Assembly: GCF_016698665.1 (NCBI RefSeq)
Contig: NZ_CP068046.1
Location: forward strand, 2,046,001 to 2,110,000
Length of the DNA: 64,000 nucleotides
Source of the DNA: Devosia rhizoryzae
GTDB lineage: Bacteria > Pseudomonadota > Alphaproteobacteria > Rhizobiales > Devosiaceae
Direction of reading: 5' to 3'
The position numbers were made by a program, and so were the translations under genes. The notes below the pieces were generated by a model. That model saw only the letters and a program-made list of their open reading frames with translations, made no database searches and had not been told where the DNA came from. This document shows, piece by piece, positions 43,831 to 54,136 of the stretch (its first letter is position 1; every line of letters begins with the position of its first letter).

Positions 43831-43851
43831 ACGTATCAATTCGTGATACGT
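43831..43851. promoter_or_regulatory. Operator palindrome upstream of higBA
   Basis: A perfect inverted repeat ACGTATCA-N5-TGATACGT lies 28 bases before the HigB start in a locally AT-rich stretch. Related TACGTA fragments occur just upstream (about 43826) and downstream. HigA antitoxins repress their own operons at such dyads, so this is the likely autoregulatory site. Confidence 0.65.
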
Positions 43852-43879
43852 ATATCACCCAATGGCCTGCGGGTTGACC

Positions 43880-44161
43880 GTGATCGCATCTTTCAAAGGC
43901 AAATTCGCGCAAGCCGTATCGGCGGGAGAGTGTCCGAAGGGCTTTCCTTGCGAGGTCCTTCGATCGGCTCAGCGCAAGCTGGCGGCGTTAGCGTCAGCCA
44001 CTGTTTTGGCTGATCTCCGCGTACCTCCGGGTAATCGTCTGGAAGCGTTAACCGGCGACCGCTCAGGTCAACACTCCATCCGTGTAAACGACCAATGGCG
44101 CATCTGTTTCCGGTGGGCGGACGGGCGCGCGGAAGATGTCGAGATCGTGGATTATCATTGA
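43880..44161 (+). CDS. higB: HigB-type toxin (RelE/ParE superfamily)
   Basis: A 93-residue ribosome-dependent mRNA interferase of the HigB subgroup. Typical segments are LADLRVPPGNRLEALTGDR and SIRVNDQWRICFRWADG with the ending VEIVDYH. I start at the GTG at 43880, which matches the usual short N-terminus (IASFKGKF); an ATG six codons upstream is possible. It precedes its antitoxin by 12 bases, the reversed order characteristic of higBA. Key Arg and His residues at the C-terminus are present, so it appears intact. Confidence 0.9.
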   Translation: MIASFKGKFAQAVSAGECPKGFPCEVLRSAQRKLAALASATVLADLRVPPGNRLEALTGDRSGQHSIRVNDQWRICFRWADGRAEDVEIVDYH

Positions 44162-44173
44162 GAGGATGTATCG

Positions 44174-44479
44174 ATGACCATCAGGATCACACCACCAGTT
44201 CATCCCGGTGAGTATCTGCGCGAGGAACTTCTGGAGCCGCTGGGCCTGACTTCCTACGCCCTCGCTGCCCGTCTTGGTGTGCCGCGCACCCGTATCGAAC
44301 GACTTGTCCGCGAAGAAACCGGCGTCACACCGGATACAGCGTTGCGGCTGGGACGGTTCTTTTCCATGACACCGGAATTCTGGATCAACATGCAGGGGCT
44401 CTACGACTTGACCGTCGCCGAGGCCGCTGCTGCAGAGGCTTTGCGTGCTATCGAGCCGATTGTCCTGCCGGCTGCTTGA
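44174..44479 (+). CDS. higA: HigA-type antitoxin
   Basis: A 101-residue XRE-family antitoxin. The family entry PPVHPGEYLREELLEPLGL is followed by the helix-turn-helix (YALAARLGVPRTRIERLV) and the TALRLGRFFSMTPEFWINMQ region. It should bind HigB and repress the operon at the upstream palindrome. A family-D repeat fragment begins 18 bases after the stop. Confidence 0.93.
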   Translation: MTIRITPPVHPGEYLREELLEPLGLTSYALAARLGVPRTRIERLVREETGVTPDTALRLGRFFSMTPEFWINMQGLYDLTVAEAAAAEALRAIEPIVLPAA

Positions 44480-44496
44480 AACGAACGAGACGGAAA

Positions 44497-44550
44497 GTCC
44501 CCCTCATCAGCCCTCCGGGCACCTTCTCCCGCGAGGGGAGAAGGGAGGTC
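44497..44550. repeat. Family D repeat fragment, copy 2
   Basis: A 54-bp element, CCCCCTCATCAGCCCTCCGG then CACCTTCTCCCGCGAGGGGAG and AAGGGAGGTC, resembling one half of 39098-39223. It separates the convergent higA and edd genes and forms a hairpin of the TTCTCCC/GGGAGAA type. Confidence 0.65.
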
Positions 44551-44565
44551 GAGAGTGCGGGACGC

Positions 44566-46380
44566 TCAGTTAAAAACACTCGCCCCTCTGTCCGCAACGC
44601 CCACCAGGCTTCTGAAGCCCGCAAAGAGGTCGCGGCCCATGCCAAAGTGTTGGCTGCGGAGGTCTTCGGTGGCGGGGGTGCGGCTGAAGAATTCCTTTTC
44701 GTCGCCGAGGAAGGTCAGCGTGCCTTCATTGGCATCGAGGCGGATCAGGTCGCCGTCGCGGATCTTGCTGATCGGGCCGCCGTCGACTGCTTCGGGGGTC
44801 ATGTGGATGGCGGCCGGTACCTTGCCCGAAGCGCCGGACATGCGGCCGTCGGTCAAGAGAGCCACCTTGTGGCCGCGGTCTTGGAGGACGCCGAGCGCGG
44901 GGGTCAGTTTATGCAGCTCCGGCATACCGAGCGCCTTGGGGCCGGAGAATCGGACCACGGCAATGACGTCGCCGGTCAACTCGCCTGCCTTGAACGCAGC
45001 CTGCAACCCTTCCTGGCCGTGGAACACACGGGCGCGAGCTTCGACCACGCGGTGCTCGGGCTTGACGGCCGAGACCTTGATGACCGAGCGGCCGAGATTA
45101 CCGGTGAGGAGTTTGAGGCCACCGCTGGGCTGGAACGGGGTCTTGGTCGAGGTCAGGACCTTGGGCAGCGCCGACTCTGCCGGGGCCTGTTCGAAGCTCA
45201 GCTTGTCATCGAGCAGCTTGGCTTCGACCGTGTAGTTGGACAAGCCATCGCCCCAGACGGTCTTGACGTCTTCATGGAGGTGTCCGCTTTCGAGCAGCTC
45301 TTTGATCAGGAAGCCCATGCCGCCGGCGGCGTGGAAGTGGTTCACGTCGGCAACGCCATTGGGATAAACGCGGGCCAAGAGCGGCGTTGCGTCCGACAGA
45401 TCGCTCATGTCATCCCAGGTGACCTGAATGCCGGCAGCGGCGGCCATGGCGATGATATGCATGGTGTGGTTGGTGGAGCCGCCGGTGGCGTGAAGCCCGA
45501 CAAGGCCGTTGACGATGGCCTTTTCGTCGAGCACATGCCCGATCGGCGTATAATTGTTGCCAAGGCTGGTCAGCGACAATGCGCGCTTGGTGGCCTCGCG
45601 GGTCAGCGCATCGCGCAGCGGGGTGCCTGGATTGACGAAGCTTGCGCCAGGCAGATGGAGACCCATGATCTCCATCAGCATCTGGTTGGAATTGGCGGTG
45701 CCGTAGAAGGTGCAGGTGCCGGCCGAATGATAGGACTTCGATTCGGCTTCCAGCAGTTCGGCGCGGCCGACCTTGCCTTCCATATAGAGCTGGCGGACGC
45801 GGGACTTCTCATCATTGGGCAGGCCCGAGGGCATGGGCCCGGCGGGCACGAAGACGGCCGGCAGGTGACCGAAGGCTAGGGCGCCGATGACCAGGCCGGG
45901 CACGATCTTGTCGCAAATGCCGAGGTAAACCGCGGCGTCGAACATGTTGTGCGACAGAGCAATGGCGGTCGACATGGCAATGACGTCGCGGCTGAACAGC
46001 GACAGGTCCATGCCCGGCTGGCCTTGCGTCACGCCATCGCACATGGCCGGCACACCGCCGGCAACCTGGGCCGTGGCGCCGATCTCGCGCGCCGCTTCCT
46101 TGATGATATCGGGATAAAATTGATAGGGCTGATGAGCCGAGAGCATGTCGTTGTAGCTCGTGACGATGCCGAGGTTCAGCGTCTTGTTGCCGGCCAGCGC
46201 TGCCTTTTCGGAAGGCGAGCAGGCGGCAAATCCGTGGGCGAGGTTGCCGCAGGAGAGTGCTGCGCGATAAACGCCCTGCTCCTTGGCGATGTCGAGGCGG
46301 GTAAGGTAGTCGCGGCGCGTGTCGCGGCTGCGCGCCGCGATACGATCGGTCACGTCCTGGATGGCCTGACGGACGGTCAT
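44566..46380 (-). CDS. edd: Phosphogluconate dehydratase
   Basis: A 604-residue dehydratase of the IlvD/Edd family that converts 6-phosphogluconate to 2-keto-3-deoxy-6-phosphogluconate in the Entner-Doudoroff pathway. Cysteines expected to hold the [4Fe-4S] cluster are in [18 protein letters not shown] and [13 protein letters not shown]. The C-terminal [13 protein letters not shown] is diagnostic. It follows pgl by 120 bases, a gap containing a strong hairpin, as the last gene of a kinase-zwf-pgl-edd series. The aldolase gene eda is not in the window. Confidence 0.96.
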   Translation of the reverse strand: MTVRQAIQDVTDRIAARSRDTRRDYLTRLDIAKEQGVYRAALSCGNLAHGFAACSPSEKAALAGNKTLNLGIVTSYNDMLSAHQPYQFYPDIIKEAAREIGATAQVAGGVPAMCDGVTQGQPGMDLSLFSRDVIAMSTAIALSHNMFDAAVYLGICDKIVPGLVIGALAFGHLPAVFVPAGPMPSGLPNDEKSRVRQLYMEGKVGRAELLEAESKSYHSAGTCTFYGTANSNQMLMEIMGLHLPGASFVNPGTPLRDALTREATKRALSLTSLGNNYTPIGHVLDEKAIVNGLVGLHATGGSTNHTMHIIAMAAAAGIQVTWDDMSDLSDATPLLARVYPNGVADVNHFHAAGGMGFLIKELLESGHLHEDVKTVWGDGLSNYTVEAKLLDDKLSFEQAPAESALPKVLTSTKTPFQPSGGLKLLTGNLGRSVIKVSAVKPEHRVVEARARVFHGQEGLQAAFKAGELTGDVIAVVRFSGPKALGMPELHKLTPALGVLQDRGHKVALLTDGRMSGASGKVPAAIHMTPEAVDGGPISKIRDGDLIRLDANEGTLTFLGDEKEFFSRTPATEDLRSQHFGMGRDLFAGFRSLVGVADRGASVFN

Positions 46381-46468
46381 GGGTCACTTCTCCATAAAGG
46401 CAAGGCGCGCCAGAAGGGGGCCGCTGGCGCGGTAATCCTTGCGTCGATTGGGTGCCCAGTCAGCGGCC

Positions 46469-46493
46469 GGTGCGGTCGATTGGGGACCGCACC
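46469..46493. other. Hairpin between pgl and edd
   Basis: A perfect 9-bp stem GGTGCGGTC / GACCGCACC with a 7-nt loop and no following T run. It lies just after the pgl stop inside the operon and could set relative mRNA levels by protecting the upstream message. Confidence 0.45.
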
Positions 46494-46500
46494 AGGAGTC

Positions 46501-47196
46501 TCATGGGCACCAGTAAACTGTCACCGGCGCATTTGAGCGCAGGACGGCGCGGATCGGCATGTCCGCCACCGGACCATCGCCGAGCGCGGCGTCGAGTACA
46601 GAGGCTTTTTCGTCGCCTTCGATGTGGAGGTAGAGGCCGTCGGTCTCGAGCAGCCGCGGCAGGGTGAAGGTGATGCGCGGTTCGCCGGCGCCGGGGGCCC
46701 GGATAGCAAGGGTCGGGCCCTCGGCCGTCAGCGCCTGATGAAGCGTGTCGCCGCCGGGGAAGAAGCTGGCCGTATGGCCGTCATTGCCCATGCCGAGAAT
46801 GACCGCAGCAAAGGGCTTTGGCAGTTCGGCCATCAAGGCATTGGTCTTGGCGACCGCAGCGTCGGTGGGTTCATCGCCACCGGAATAGAGCGGAAAGAAG
46901 CGCGCCGTGGCGGCGGGACCCTGCAGCATCTTTTCATTGACGAGAAGGGCGTTGGACCGGTCCGAGGTCTCGTCCACCCAGCGCTCGTCGACCAGCGTGA
47001 CGATGACCTTGTCCCAGTCGATGTCCTTGGTCTTGCCAAGCACCGAGAAGAACTTGCCCGGCGTCGAACCGCCGCTGACGGCGATGGCCGCGGTGCCGCG
47101 TTCGGCGATGGCGGCGCGGATGCGGTCGGCGACCGATGCAGCCAGTTCCTTGGCGAGGGTGGCCTTGTCGGCGAAGGAGCGGCGGTCGATGGTCAC
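46501..47196 (-). CDS. pgl: 6-phosphogluconolactonase
   Basis: A 231-residue DevB/Pgl-type lactonase that hydrolyses 6-phosphogluconolactone made by Zwf. Family marks are AIAVSGGSTPGKFF near residue 40, VTLVDERWVDETSDRSN near 75 and the catalytic region VILGMGNDGHTASFFPGG near 135. It begins one base after the zwf stop, so the two enzymes are coupled, fitting consecutive steps. Confidence 0.95.
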   Translation of the reverse strand: MTIDRRSFADKATLAKELAASVADRIRAAIAERGTAAIAVSGGSTPGKFFSVLGKTKDIDWDKVIVTLVDERWVDETSDRSNALLVNEKMLQGPAATARFFPLYSGGDEPTDAAVAKTNALMAELPKPFAAVILGMGNDGHTASFFPGGDTLHQALTAEGPTLAIRAPGAGEPRITFTLPRLLETDGLYLHIEGDEKASVLDAALGDGPVADMPIRAVLRSNAPVTVYWCP

Positions 47197-47197
47197 G

Positions 47198-48679
47198 TCA
47201 GACGTCCCCCTCGTACCAGGTGCGGCCGTCGCGTTCGATCAGGGCGACGGCGCCACTGGGTCCCCAGGTGCCCGCGGTATAGGTCTGCGGGGCGTCGGTC
47301 GAGCGGTCCCATGCTTCGCGGATCGGATCGACCCAGCGCCAGGCGGCTTCGAGTTCGTCGCGGCGCATGAAGAGGGTCTGCGAGCCACGGATCACGTCCA
47401 TGAGGAGCCGCTCATAGGCCTCAGGCGTGCGATCGTGGAAGGTTTCTGCGAAGCTCAGGTTCAGCGGCACTTCGCGCAGGCGCATGCCGCCGGGGCCCGG
47501 GTCCTTGATCATCATCATGAGCTTGACGCCCTCGTCGGGCTGCAGGCGGATGATCAGCTTGTTGGGCTTGGGCGCGCCTTCGGCATGGTCGAAAATCGAA
47601 TGCGGAATGGGCTTGAACTGGATGCAGATTTCCGAGACGCGCTCGGCCATGCGCTTGCCGGTGCGCAGGTAAAACGGCACGCCGGACCAGCGCCAGTTCT
47701 CGATTTCGGCCTTCATGGCCACAAAAGTCTCGGTGCGGCTACCCTTCTTGTCGTCGGGCAATTCGTCCTGGTAGCTGGCAACCGATGCGGTTTCAGCTTT
47801 GACGCCACGATACTGGCCCCGCACCGTCTTGCCGACCACGTCGCCATTGGTGATCGGGCGCAGCGCGCGCAGAACCTTGAGCTTTTCATCGCGCAGGGCA
47901 TTGGCATCGTCCGACGCGGGCGGCTCCATGGCCACAAGGCAGAGCAGCTGCAGCATGTGGTTCTGGATCATGTCACGGAGAGCGCCGCTCTCGTCGTAAT
48001 AGCCGCGCGTGCCGGCGCCGACGGACTCCGCCACAGTCAGCTGCACGTGGTCGATATGGGCCGAGTTCCAGACCGGCTCGAAGAGCGTATTGGCAAACCG
48101 AAGCGCCAGGAGGTTCTGGACCGTTTCTTTGCCCAGGTAGTGATCGATGCGGTAGACCTGATCTTCCTTGAAGATCTTGGCGACGCCGTCATTGATCTCC
48201 ATCGAGGACAAGAGGTCGTGGCCAAGCGGCTTTTCGATGACGACGCGCGCGTCGCGGCGATAAAGATTGTTGGCGGCCAGGTATTCGGCGATGGGCTCGA
48301 ACAGGTCGGGCGCGACGGCAAGATAAAAGGCGCGAATGATCTTGGCATCGTCGCGCAGGGCAGCGCCGAGATCGCCAGAGCCTTCGGGCTTGGAAGCATC
48401 CACCGGCACATAGGTGCAGATGCCGACGAAGCGGTCGATGGTGCCGCCGTCCTGGTAGTCCTTTTCGACGAACTGGGTCAGCGCCTCGCGCACCAGCGTC
48501 TGGAACTCGGCTTCGCTGAGCTTGGAGCGGGAGGCGCCGATAATGCGGCTCTGCTCGTCAAACTGCCCGTCCTTGAAGCGGTGATAAAGCGCCGGAATAA
48601 GCTTGCGCTTGGTCAGGTCACCGGTGGCACCGAACACCACATAGTCGAAGGGCTGGACGGGAATGATACGGCTGGACAA
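47198..48679 (-). CDS. zwf: Glucose-6-phosphate 1-dehydrogenase
   Basis: A 493-residue dehydrogenase feeding the Entner-Doudoroff and pentose phosphate routes and supplying NADPH. The coenzyme motif FGATGDLTKRKLIPALY and the active-site RIDHYLGKETVQN are intact and the length is typical. It starts 11 bases after the sugar kinase gene and ends one base before pgl. Confidence 0.97.
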   Translation of the reverse strand: MSSRIIPVQPFDYVVFGATGDLTKRKLIPALYHRFKDGQFDEQSRIIGASRSKLSEAEFQTLVREALTQFVEKDYQDGGTIDRFVGICTYVPVDASKPEGSGDLGAALRDDAKIIRAFYLAVAPDLFEPIAEYLAANNLYRRDARVVIEKPLGHDLLSSMEINDGVAKIFKEDQVYRIDHYLGKETVQNLLALRFANTLFEPVWNSAHIDHVQLTVAESVGAGTRGYYDESGALRDMIQNHMLQLLCLVAMEPPASDDANALRDEKLKVLRALRPITNGDVVGKTVRGQYRGVKAETASVASYQDELPDDKKGSRTETFVAMKAEIENWRWSGVPFYLRTGKRMAERVSEICIQFKPIPHSIFDHAEGAPKPNKLIIRLQPDEGVKLMMMIKDPGPGGMRLREVPLNLSFAETFHDRTPEAYERLLMDVIRGSQTLFMRRDELEAAWRWVDPIREAWDRSTDAPQTYTAGTWGPSGAVALIERDGRTWYEGDV

Positions 48680-48690
48680 AAGCTAAGTCC

Positions 48691-49632
48691 CTAGTTCGAG
48701 GCGAAGTTCTGCCGGGCGAGGATCACCGCGCCATGCAGGGGTTCGAATTGCGGCAGGGCGACGAACTGGCCGTAGCGGTCCTGCAGTCGCGGGAAGAGGC
48801 GCTGGCCGAGGCCCCCGACGATGGCCATGACCTCGGCGCCGTGGCCTTTGAACCAGCGCACATAGGTGTCGATATAGCCCATCTGCGTTTCGAGCAGCTT
48901 TTCGGCGACCGGATCGCCCTGTTCGAGATAGTCGAACCAGAGCGGCATGAGCTTGCCGAATTCGCCCGGAGCCCGGCCGATCAGCGCATCGTCGCAGCCT
49001 TCCGTGCCGTCGCGGCTCAGAATGGTGAGGTCCATGGCGGTCGCGAAAGACCAGGTCATTACCGCCTGATTATCGCCGCCAAGCGCCGCAACCACCGCTT
49101 CGGTCAGCGGCGAGGCCTGGACCAGGCCATCGGCTGCTTCGACCGAATAACGGACCAGTTCACGGCCGAGAATGGCGCCCGACATCTGGTCGCCTATGTG
49201 AAAACCCCAGCCGCCGGCCTGGTGGCGCGTGCCGTTAACGATCGACATGGCGGCAGAGCCGGTGCCGATGATGACGACGCCCCCTTCACCACCGCCCAGC
49301 GCGCCGGCATGGGCTATGTCAATATCGTCATAGACCTTGACCCCTGCGAAAGGCCATGGACGCGCGGCAAAACTGGCACGCGCCGTATCCATGCGGCCGC
49401 CGGCCATGCCGAAGCAGGCATAGGTATTGGCAGTTTGCGCATAATCGACGCCGGCCGCGGCGAAGACATCACGCGTGCCGTCGGAGATCGCTTCATAGGC
49501 GGGTTCGCCGGCATCGATCTGCAGGTTGGAGCGGCCGTTCTTGACTTCGGCCAGCGTTTGCAGATTCTCGTCGGCGAGCCGAACCCGGCAATTGGTGCCG
49601 CCACCATCGACGCCCAGGTAATATCGCGGCAC
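48691..49632 (-). CDS. BadF/BadG-type sugar kinase (N-acetylglucosamine kinase-like)
   Basis: A 313-residue ASKHA-fold ATPase. Phosphate motifs are YLGVDGGGTNCRVRL at the start and VVIIGTGSAAMSI near residue 110; DIDIAHAGALGG and GWGFHIGDQMSG are typical of N-acetylglucosamine kinase-like members. The start is GTG at 49632 after a GGAG site; the open frame extends 23 codons further without similarity. It is the first gene of the zwf-pgl-edd series, so glucose or another hexose could also be a substrate. Sequence alone does not decide. Confidence 0.82.
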   Translation of the reverse strand: MPRYYLGVDGGGTNCRVRLADENLQTLAEVKNGRSNLQIDAGEPAYEAISDGTRDVFAAAGVDYAQTANTYACFGMAGGRMDTARASFAARPWPFAGVKVYDDIDIAHAGALGGGEGGVVIIGTGSAAMSIVNGTRHQAGGWGFHIGDQMSGAILGRELVRYSVEAADGLVQASPLTEAVVAALGGDNQAVMTWSFATAMDLTILSRDGTEGCDDALIGRAPGEFGKLMPLWFDYLEQGDPVAEKLLETQMGYIDTYVRWFKGHGAEVMAIVGGLGQRLFPRLQDRYGQFVALPQFEPLHGAVILARQNFASN

Positions 49633-49830
49633 GAAAGCATTCTCCGAGGTTTTTGCGGGAAAGCAGAGCGGGCCGGAGCCGGCACTCTGCAGTGCCCACA
49701 CTAGGGGGTGATTTCGGCGCGGACCATAATGCGAAAGCCGCTAAGACGAAAGTAGCATGCACGAGTTTTTGCGCCTGCCAAGAGATCGCCATGCATGCCA
49801 TGTCTGCTTCAGACAAAGAGGAGGCCGATG

Positions 49831-50361
49831 ATGACGCGACATTGTCTGGTTCTGGGCGGTGCCCGATCGGGAAAAACCGCTTTCGCCGAGCGGCTGGCGC
49901 TTCATTCCGGCTCCCGTCCCGCCTATCTCGCCACCGCCACGGTTTTGGACGTGGAAATGGCCGATCGCATCGCGAGCCACAAGTCGGGGCGCGGTGCACG
50001 CTTTGCGACTATCGAGGAGCCGATCGAACTTTCACACGCCATCATCAAGGCGGGGCAGGAGCATGACGTCGTGCTGGTCGATTGCCTGACGCTCTGGCTT
50101 ACCAATCTCCTCATGGCCAACGAGGATATTTCCACCGCCGTAAGCGAGCTGTGCGCGACATTGGTGGAGTTCCGGCAGGCCAAGGTGGTGCTGGTCAGCA
50201 ACGAGGTCGGCCTCGGCATCGTGCCCGACAATGCCATGGCCCGCACTTTTCGCGATCTGGCCGGCTCGACCCACCAGCGCGTCGCAGCGGTGTGCGACGA
50301 CGTTTATTTCATCGCTGCCGGCTTGGCCTTGACGATGAAGGGCGAGCAGCCGGTCAGCTGA
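49831..50361 (+). CDS. cobU: Adenosylcobinamide kinase/GTP guanylyltransferase
   Basis: A 176-residue bifunctional enzyme (CobP in the aerobic naming) that phosphorylates adenosylcobinamide and attaches GMP. The P-loop LVLGGARSGKTAFAERL, the ATATVLDVEMADRIASHK segment and VLVDCLTLWLTNLL plus LVSNEVGLGIVP are diagnostic. Of two adjacent ATGs I use 49831, six bases after GAGGAGG. It converges on cobD with an 8-base overlap, and its upstream 198-bp gap holds no riboswitch I can recognise. Confidence 0.95.
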   Translation: MTRHCLVLGGARSGKTAFAERLALHSGSRPAYLATATVLDVEMADRIASHKSGRGARFATIEEPIELSHAIIKAGQEHDVVLVDCLTLWLTNLLMANEDISTAVSELCATLVEFRQAKVVLVSNEVGLGIVPDNAMARTFRDLAGSTHQRVAAVCDDVYFIAAGLALTMKGEQPVS

Positions 50362-51316
50362 CGAGCACGATCACGGCGACAAAGGTGCTCAGCGCCAGGA
50401 GCACATTCAGCGTCTGGCGATACAAACCCAATGCGCGCTCGATATCGGCAGCATTGAGCTCCGCCCTCCCCGCACCAAACGCTGGAAGATCGACCACTTC
50501 GCCATCATAGGCCCGCGGGCCGCCCAGCTTGAAGCCCAGTGCGCCCGCGAAAGCCGCCTCGGGCCAACCGGCATTGGGTGAGTCGTGCTTGCGCGCATCG
50601 CAACGCGCCGTGGCCCAGGCGGATGAGGGGCTGGCGTTCGGGGTCAAAAAGCAGGCGGCGGTGATCAGCACCGCGGACAGCCGCGCCGGGATCCAGTTCA
50701 GCACATCGTCGAGCCTGGCGGCGGCCCAGCCATAATCGCGATAGCGCGCGTTAAGATGCCCGATCATTGAATCCGCGGTGTTAACGGCCTTGTAGAGCGC
50801 GATGCCGGGAAGCCCGAAGAGTACGAGAAAGAACCAGGGCGCAACGACCCCGTCGGAAGTCGATTCGGCGAGCGTCTCCACGGCGGCCCGCGCGACCCCC
50901 GCCTCGTCCAGGACTTCTGGGTCGCGGCCGACTATATGGCTCACAGCCTCGCGGCCGGCAGCAAGCGACTGGCGCATGGCTTGAGCCACCGCGCCCACGG
51001 CCCTCCCAAGTTCCTTTTGCGCCAAAAGGCTTGTGGCGAGCAGCATTTCCACGATCCAGCCGAATGGCAGCCACGAGAGCACGGTGCGAATGCCGACGCT
51101 GACGATCAACACGGCCAGTAGCACCAGGATCAGCGCGACCACGCCCGCAAGCTTGCGCTGGGCCGGGCTTCGCGTCTCCGTATTGAGCCGCGTCTCCAAG
51201 AATCCGATCAGCGCGCCGAACCACATGACCGGATGGCCGATGCTGGCGGTGAGCCGGTCGGAATAGCCGAAGCGGCGTTCCACAAGCAGCGCCAGCGGCG
51301 CAATGAGCACGTCCAT
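50354..51316 (-). CDS. cobD: Adenosylcobinamide-phosphate synthase (CbiB/CobD)
   Basis: A 320-residue membrane protein that attaches the aminopropanol arm to adenosylcobyric acid. Typical segments are SIGHPVMWFGALIGFLE, the AESTSDGVVAPWFFLVLFG motif and YRDYGWAAARLDDVLNWIPAR. Four to five helices are expected. It begins one base before the end of cobQ's coding unit (adjacent genes, no gap), so it is the distal gene of a cobB-cobQ-cobD operon. Confidence 0.95.
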   Translation of the reverse strand: MDVLIAPLALLVERRFGYSDRLTASIGHPVMWFGALIGFLETRLNTETRSPAQRKLAGVVALILVLLAVLIVSVGIRTVLSWLPFGWIVEMLLATSLLAQKELGRAVGAVAQAMRQSLAAGREAVSHIVGRDPEVLDEAGVARAAVETLAESTSDGVVAPWFFLVLFGLPGIALYKAVNTADSMIGHLNARYRDYGWAAARLDDVLNWIPARLSAVLITAACFLTPNASPSSAWATARCDARKHDSPNAGWPEAAFAGALGFKLGGPRAYDGEVVDLPAFGAGRAELNAADIERALGLYRQTLNVLLALSTFVAVIVLVS

Positions 51317-52768
51317 CTAGATCTCCGCAGCCAAGGCAAGCAGCGCATCGATATCGAGGTGCCGTTCAAGATGCGCCGCCAAGGCGTCGAGCGTCGTTTC
51401 GATCCCAGTCTCATAGCTGAGGTCCGGGCTCGCGGCATTGCCGAGAAACGCCCGGCGGAAGCCATCGGCGGCAAAAAGGCCATGCAGATAAGTGCCCATC
51501 ACAAGTCCATCGCCGCTGACGGTGCCCTCCGGCTCGGCCCCGATCCGCGCGAACGGACGCGCGCGTCCCGCCCCGGAGGTGATGCCCATATGCATGTGGT
51601 AGCCCAACAGCTCCTGCCCTGTATTGAGGTGGATGCCACGTTCGAGTCGCAACTGCTTGGTCGGCGCCAACACCGTATCGACGTTGAGCAGTCCTAGACC
51701 CTCCGAAGTGCCAGGCGCGCCCTCTATGCCATGCGGATCGGCAATGGTCTTGCCCAGCATTTGGTAGCCGCCGCAGACGCCGAGCACGAGACCGCCGGCG
51801 CGATGGTGGGCGGCGATGTCGATATCCCAACCATTCTGGCGCAAGGCTCGGAGGTCGGCGCGGGTGGATTTGGACCCCGGCAGCAGCACCAGATCGGCGT
51901 CGCGCGGCAGCGGCGTGCCAGGCTGCACCAGTGTCACGGTAACACCCGTCTCCGCGCGCAGCGGGTCGAGATCGTCGAAATTGGCGATGCGCGGCAAGCG
52001 CGGCACGGCGATGTGGAAGCTCCCCTGCCCGGCCGAATACGCTTCTAACGCCAGGGCGTCTTCGGCTGGAAGCCGATAAGCATCGGCAAAGTGCGGCACC
52101 GGCCCGAGGCACGGCAGCCCGGTACGTTCGACAAGGAAAGCCTTGCCGCTTTCGAACAGCGCCGGATCCCCGAAGAACTTGTTGATGAGGCTGGCGCGGA
52201 CAAGAGCCGCATCTTCCCTATCGATCACGGCCAGGGTGCCGACGATGGAGGCGATGACGCCGCCGCGATGGATGTCGCCGATCAGCACGACGGGCACCTG
52301 TGCGGCTTGGGCGAAACCGAAATTGGCGATGTCGCCCCGACGCAGATTAACCTCGGAAGCGCTGCCGGCGCCTTCTACCAGGATGATGTCGGAAGTGGCG
52401 GACAATTCCTCAAACGCGTTCAACACTTCGGGCAGCAATTGCGCCCGGTCGGACCAATATTGCCGGGCTGAAAGACTGGCGCGGCGCTGGCCTCGCACCA
52501 CGACCTGCGAGCCGGTCTCGCCTTCGGGCTTTAACAAGACCGGGTTCATGGCAGTGACCGGCGCGCGTCGCGCCGCCCGCGCCTGCAGCGCCTGGGCGCG
52601 GCCGATCTCGCCGCCGTCTTCGGTCACGGCAGCGTTGTTGCTCATGTTCTGCGGCTTGAACGGCGCGACGCTGAGGCCCCGGTTCGCCAACGCGCGGCAG
52701 AGACCGGCGACGATCAGCGATTTGCCGACATCGGAGCCGGTGCCCATGAACATGAGAGCTTTTGTCAT
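51317..52768 (-). CDS. cobQ: Cobyric acid synthase
   Basis: A 483-residue amidotransferase that amidates positions b, d, e and g of adenosylcobyrinic acid a,c-diamide. The N-terminal synthetase P-loop-like [19 protein letters not shown] and [10 protein letters not shown], and the C-terminal glutaminase with VCGGYQMLG (nucleophile Cys), are intact. The ATG at 52768 begins the family similarity; the frame is open 51 codons upstream into cobB without resemblance. It lies 7 bases after cobB. Confidence 0.97.
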   Translation of the reverse strand: MTKALMFMGTGSDVGKSLIVAGLCRALANRGLSVAPFKPQNMSNNAAVTEDGGEIGRAQALQARAARRAPVTAMNPVLLKPEGETGSQVVVRGQRRASLSARQYWSDRAQLLPEVLNAFEELSATSDIILVEGAGSASEVNLRRGDIANFGFAQAAQVPVVLIGDIHRGGVIASIVGTLAVIDREDAALVRASLINKFFGDPALFESGKAFLVERTGLPCLGPVPHFADAYRLPAEDALALEAYSAGQGSFHIAVPRLPRIANFDDLDPLRAETGVTVTLVQPGTPLPRDADLVLLPGSKSTRADLRALRQNGWDIDIAAHHRAGGLVLGVCGGYQMLGKTIADPHGIEGAPGTSEGLGLLNVDTVLAPTKQLRLERGIHLNTGQELLGYHMHMGITSGAGRARPFARIGAEPEGTVSGDGLVMGTYLHGLFAADGFRRAFLGNAASPDLSYETGIETTLDALAAHLERHLDIDALLALAAEI

Positions 52769-52775
52769 GGCCGCC

Positions 52776-54074
52776 TTATGCCGAAGCAATGACATGGGCG
52801 TAAGAGCCCATGACGCGGCCAAGCTGGGCGCCCATCGGCGGCTGGCGAATGGCTTCGGCATCGAGCGCTTCGAAGAGCGGCGGCAGGCCGGACTGTTTCG
52901 CCGAAGAATAGTGGAATTCATGCCCGTTCAACCCGGCAGGCCATGGCAAGGCGCTCTCATGCAGCAGGCGCCGATAGCCGAGGACGCGTTTGGGCCGGTC
53001 GATGCGGGTGACGGTGGGCAGGAGGCCGGACATGGCGTAACTCGCGCCCGTCTTGTCGATCAGCGCTTCGCCCAGGACCATGAGACCCCCGCACTCGCCA
53101 TAGATCAGGGCATCGCGGTCTCGGGCCGCGCGCAGGCCGGCATGGAAACTGTGGGCAGAAGCAAGCTTGGCACCATGCAGTTCCGGATAGCCGCCGGGAA
53201 GAAAAACGGCGTCGGCGTCGGGCGACGGCGCCTCGTTGGCGAGCGGCGAAAAAAAGCTCAGCGCGGCGCCTTGGGCCCGCCAGCCATCAAGCAAGTGCGA
53301 ATAAAGGAAAGCAAAAGCGGCATCCTGCGCGATGGCAATGTGCTGGCCCAAGGGCGGCAAGCTCGTCGGCAGCTCTGCCTGCGGTATCGGTGCAGCAAGG
53401 CTTTGCAGGGCTTCGAGGTCGATGAAGTCGCCGATGGTTTCCGCGGCCAGCTCGAGAAAGGTGTCGAACCCTGCGAGGTCGCCGGGAAGCACAAGACCGA
53501 GATGGCGCTCCGGAACCACAAGTTCAGCGCGGCGCGGGATGGCGCCGAGCAAGGGGATGCCGGTGGCCTTCAGAGCCGTCGTCAGCATGCGTTCATGCCG
53601 TGCGCTGGCAACGCGATTGAGAACGAGCCCGGCAATGCGAACGCCTGGGCGCCAGCGCGCAAAGCCGGACACGAGCGGCGCCACCGACTGGGACTGGCGA
53701 TCGGCATCGACAACGAAGATCACCGGCAGCCCAAGCGCTTCGGCAAGATCGGCGGTCGAGCCCTGGCCATTGGCACTGGCGTCGAAAAGGCCCATCACCC
53801 CTTCCACCAAGAGAAGGTCCGCTCCCGTTGCCTGTTGCGCGGCAAGCGCTCGAAGCTGCTGCGGTCGCATGGCCCAAGGATCGAGATTGACCGCCTCGCG
53901 CCCGGCGGCCTGGCCGAGAAAGGCGGGGTCGATGTAGTCGGGTCCCGTCTTGGCCGGGGCAACGACTTGGCCCCGCCGGCGCAAGGCAGCGAGCAGGCCG
54001 AGCGTAACGAGGGTCTTCCCGGAGCCCGACCGCGGGGCGGCAATGACGAGACCCTTGGGTGCGACGGCATTCAT
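52776..54074 (-). CDS. cobB: Cobyrinate a,c-diamide synthase
   Basis: A 432-residue amidotransferase that amidates the a and c side chains (hydrogenobyrinate in the aerobic route). The synthetase domain has [18 protein letters not shown] and [10 protein letters not shown], and [11 protein letters not shown]; the glutaminase domain has [14 protein letters not shown]. It is the first gene of the leftward cobB-cobQ-cobD operon and is divergent from cobK across only 62 bp, so the two promoters must overlap. Confidence 0.96.
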   Translation of the reverse strand: MNAVAPKGLVIAAPRSGSGKTLVTLGLLAALRRRGQVVAPAKTGPDYIDPAFLGQAAGREAVNLDPWAMRPQQLRALAAQQATGADLLLVEGVMGLFDASANGQGSTADLAEALGLPVIFVVDADRQSQSVAPLVSGFARWRPGVRIAGLVLNRVASARHERMLTTALKATGIPLLGAIPRRAELVVPERHLGLVLPGDLAGFDTFLELAAETIGDFIDLEALQSLAAPIPQAELPTSLPPLGQHIAIAQDAAFAFLYSHLLDGWRAQGAALSFFSPLANEAPSPDADAVFLPGGYPELHGAKLASAHSFHAGLRAARDRDALIYGECGGLMVLGEALIDKTGASYAMSGLLPTVTRIDRPKRVLGYRRLLHESALPWPAGLNGHEFHYSSAKQSGLPPLFEALDAEAIRQPPMGAQLGRVMGSYAHVIASA

Positions 54075-54136
54075 CGTGTCGTGCCCCCTTGAGCCGCAAG
54101 GAGGTCGCGGGCACAGTCGGGCCCGGAGGTCGCGCG

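Noticed and set aside
49633..49830. A cobalamin riboswitch before cobU
   Set aside because: No B12 box (the GCCAGGAGACCTGCC-type sequence) or core pattern on either strand.
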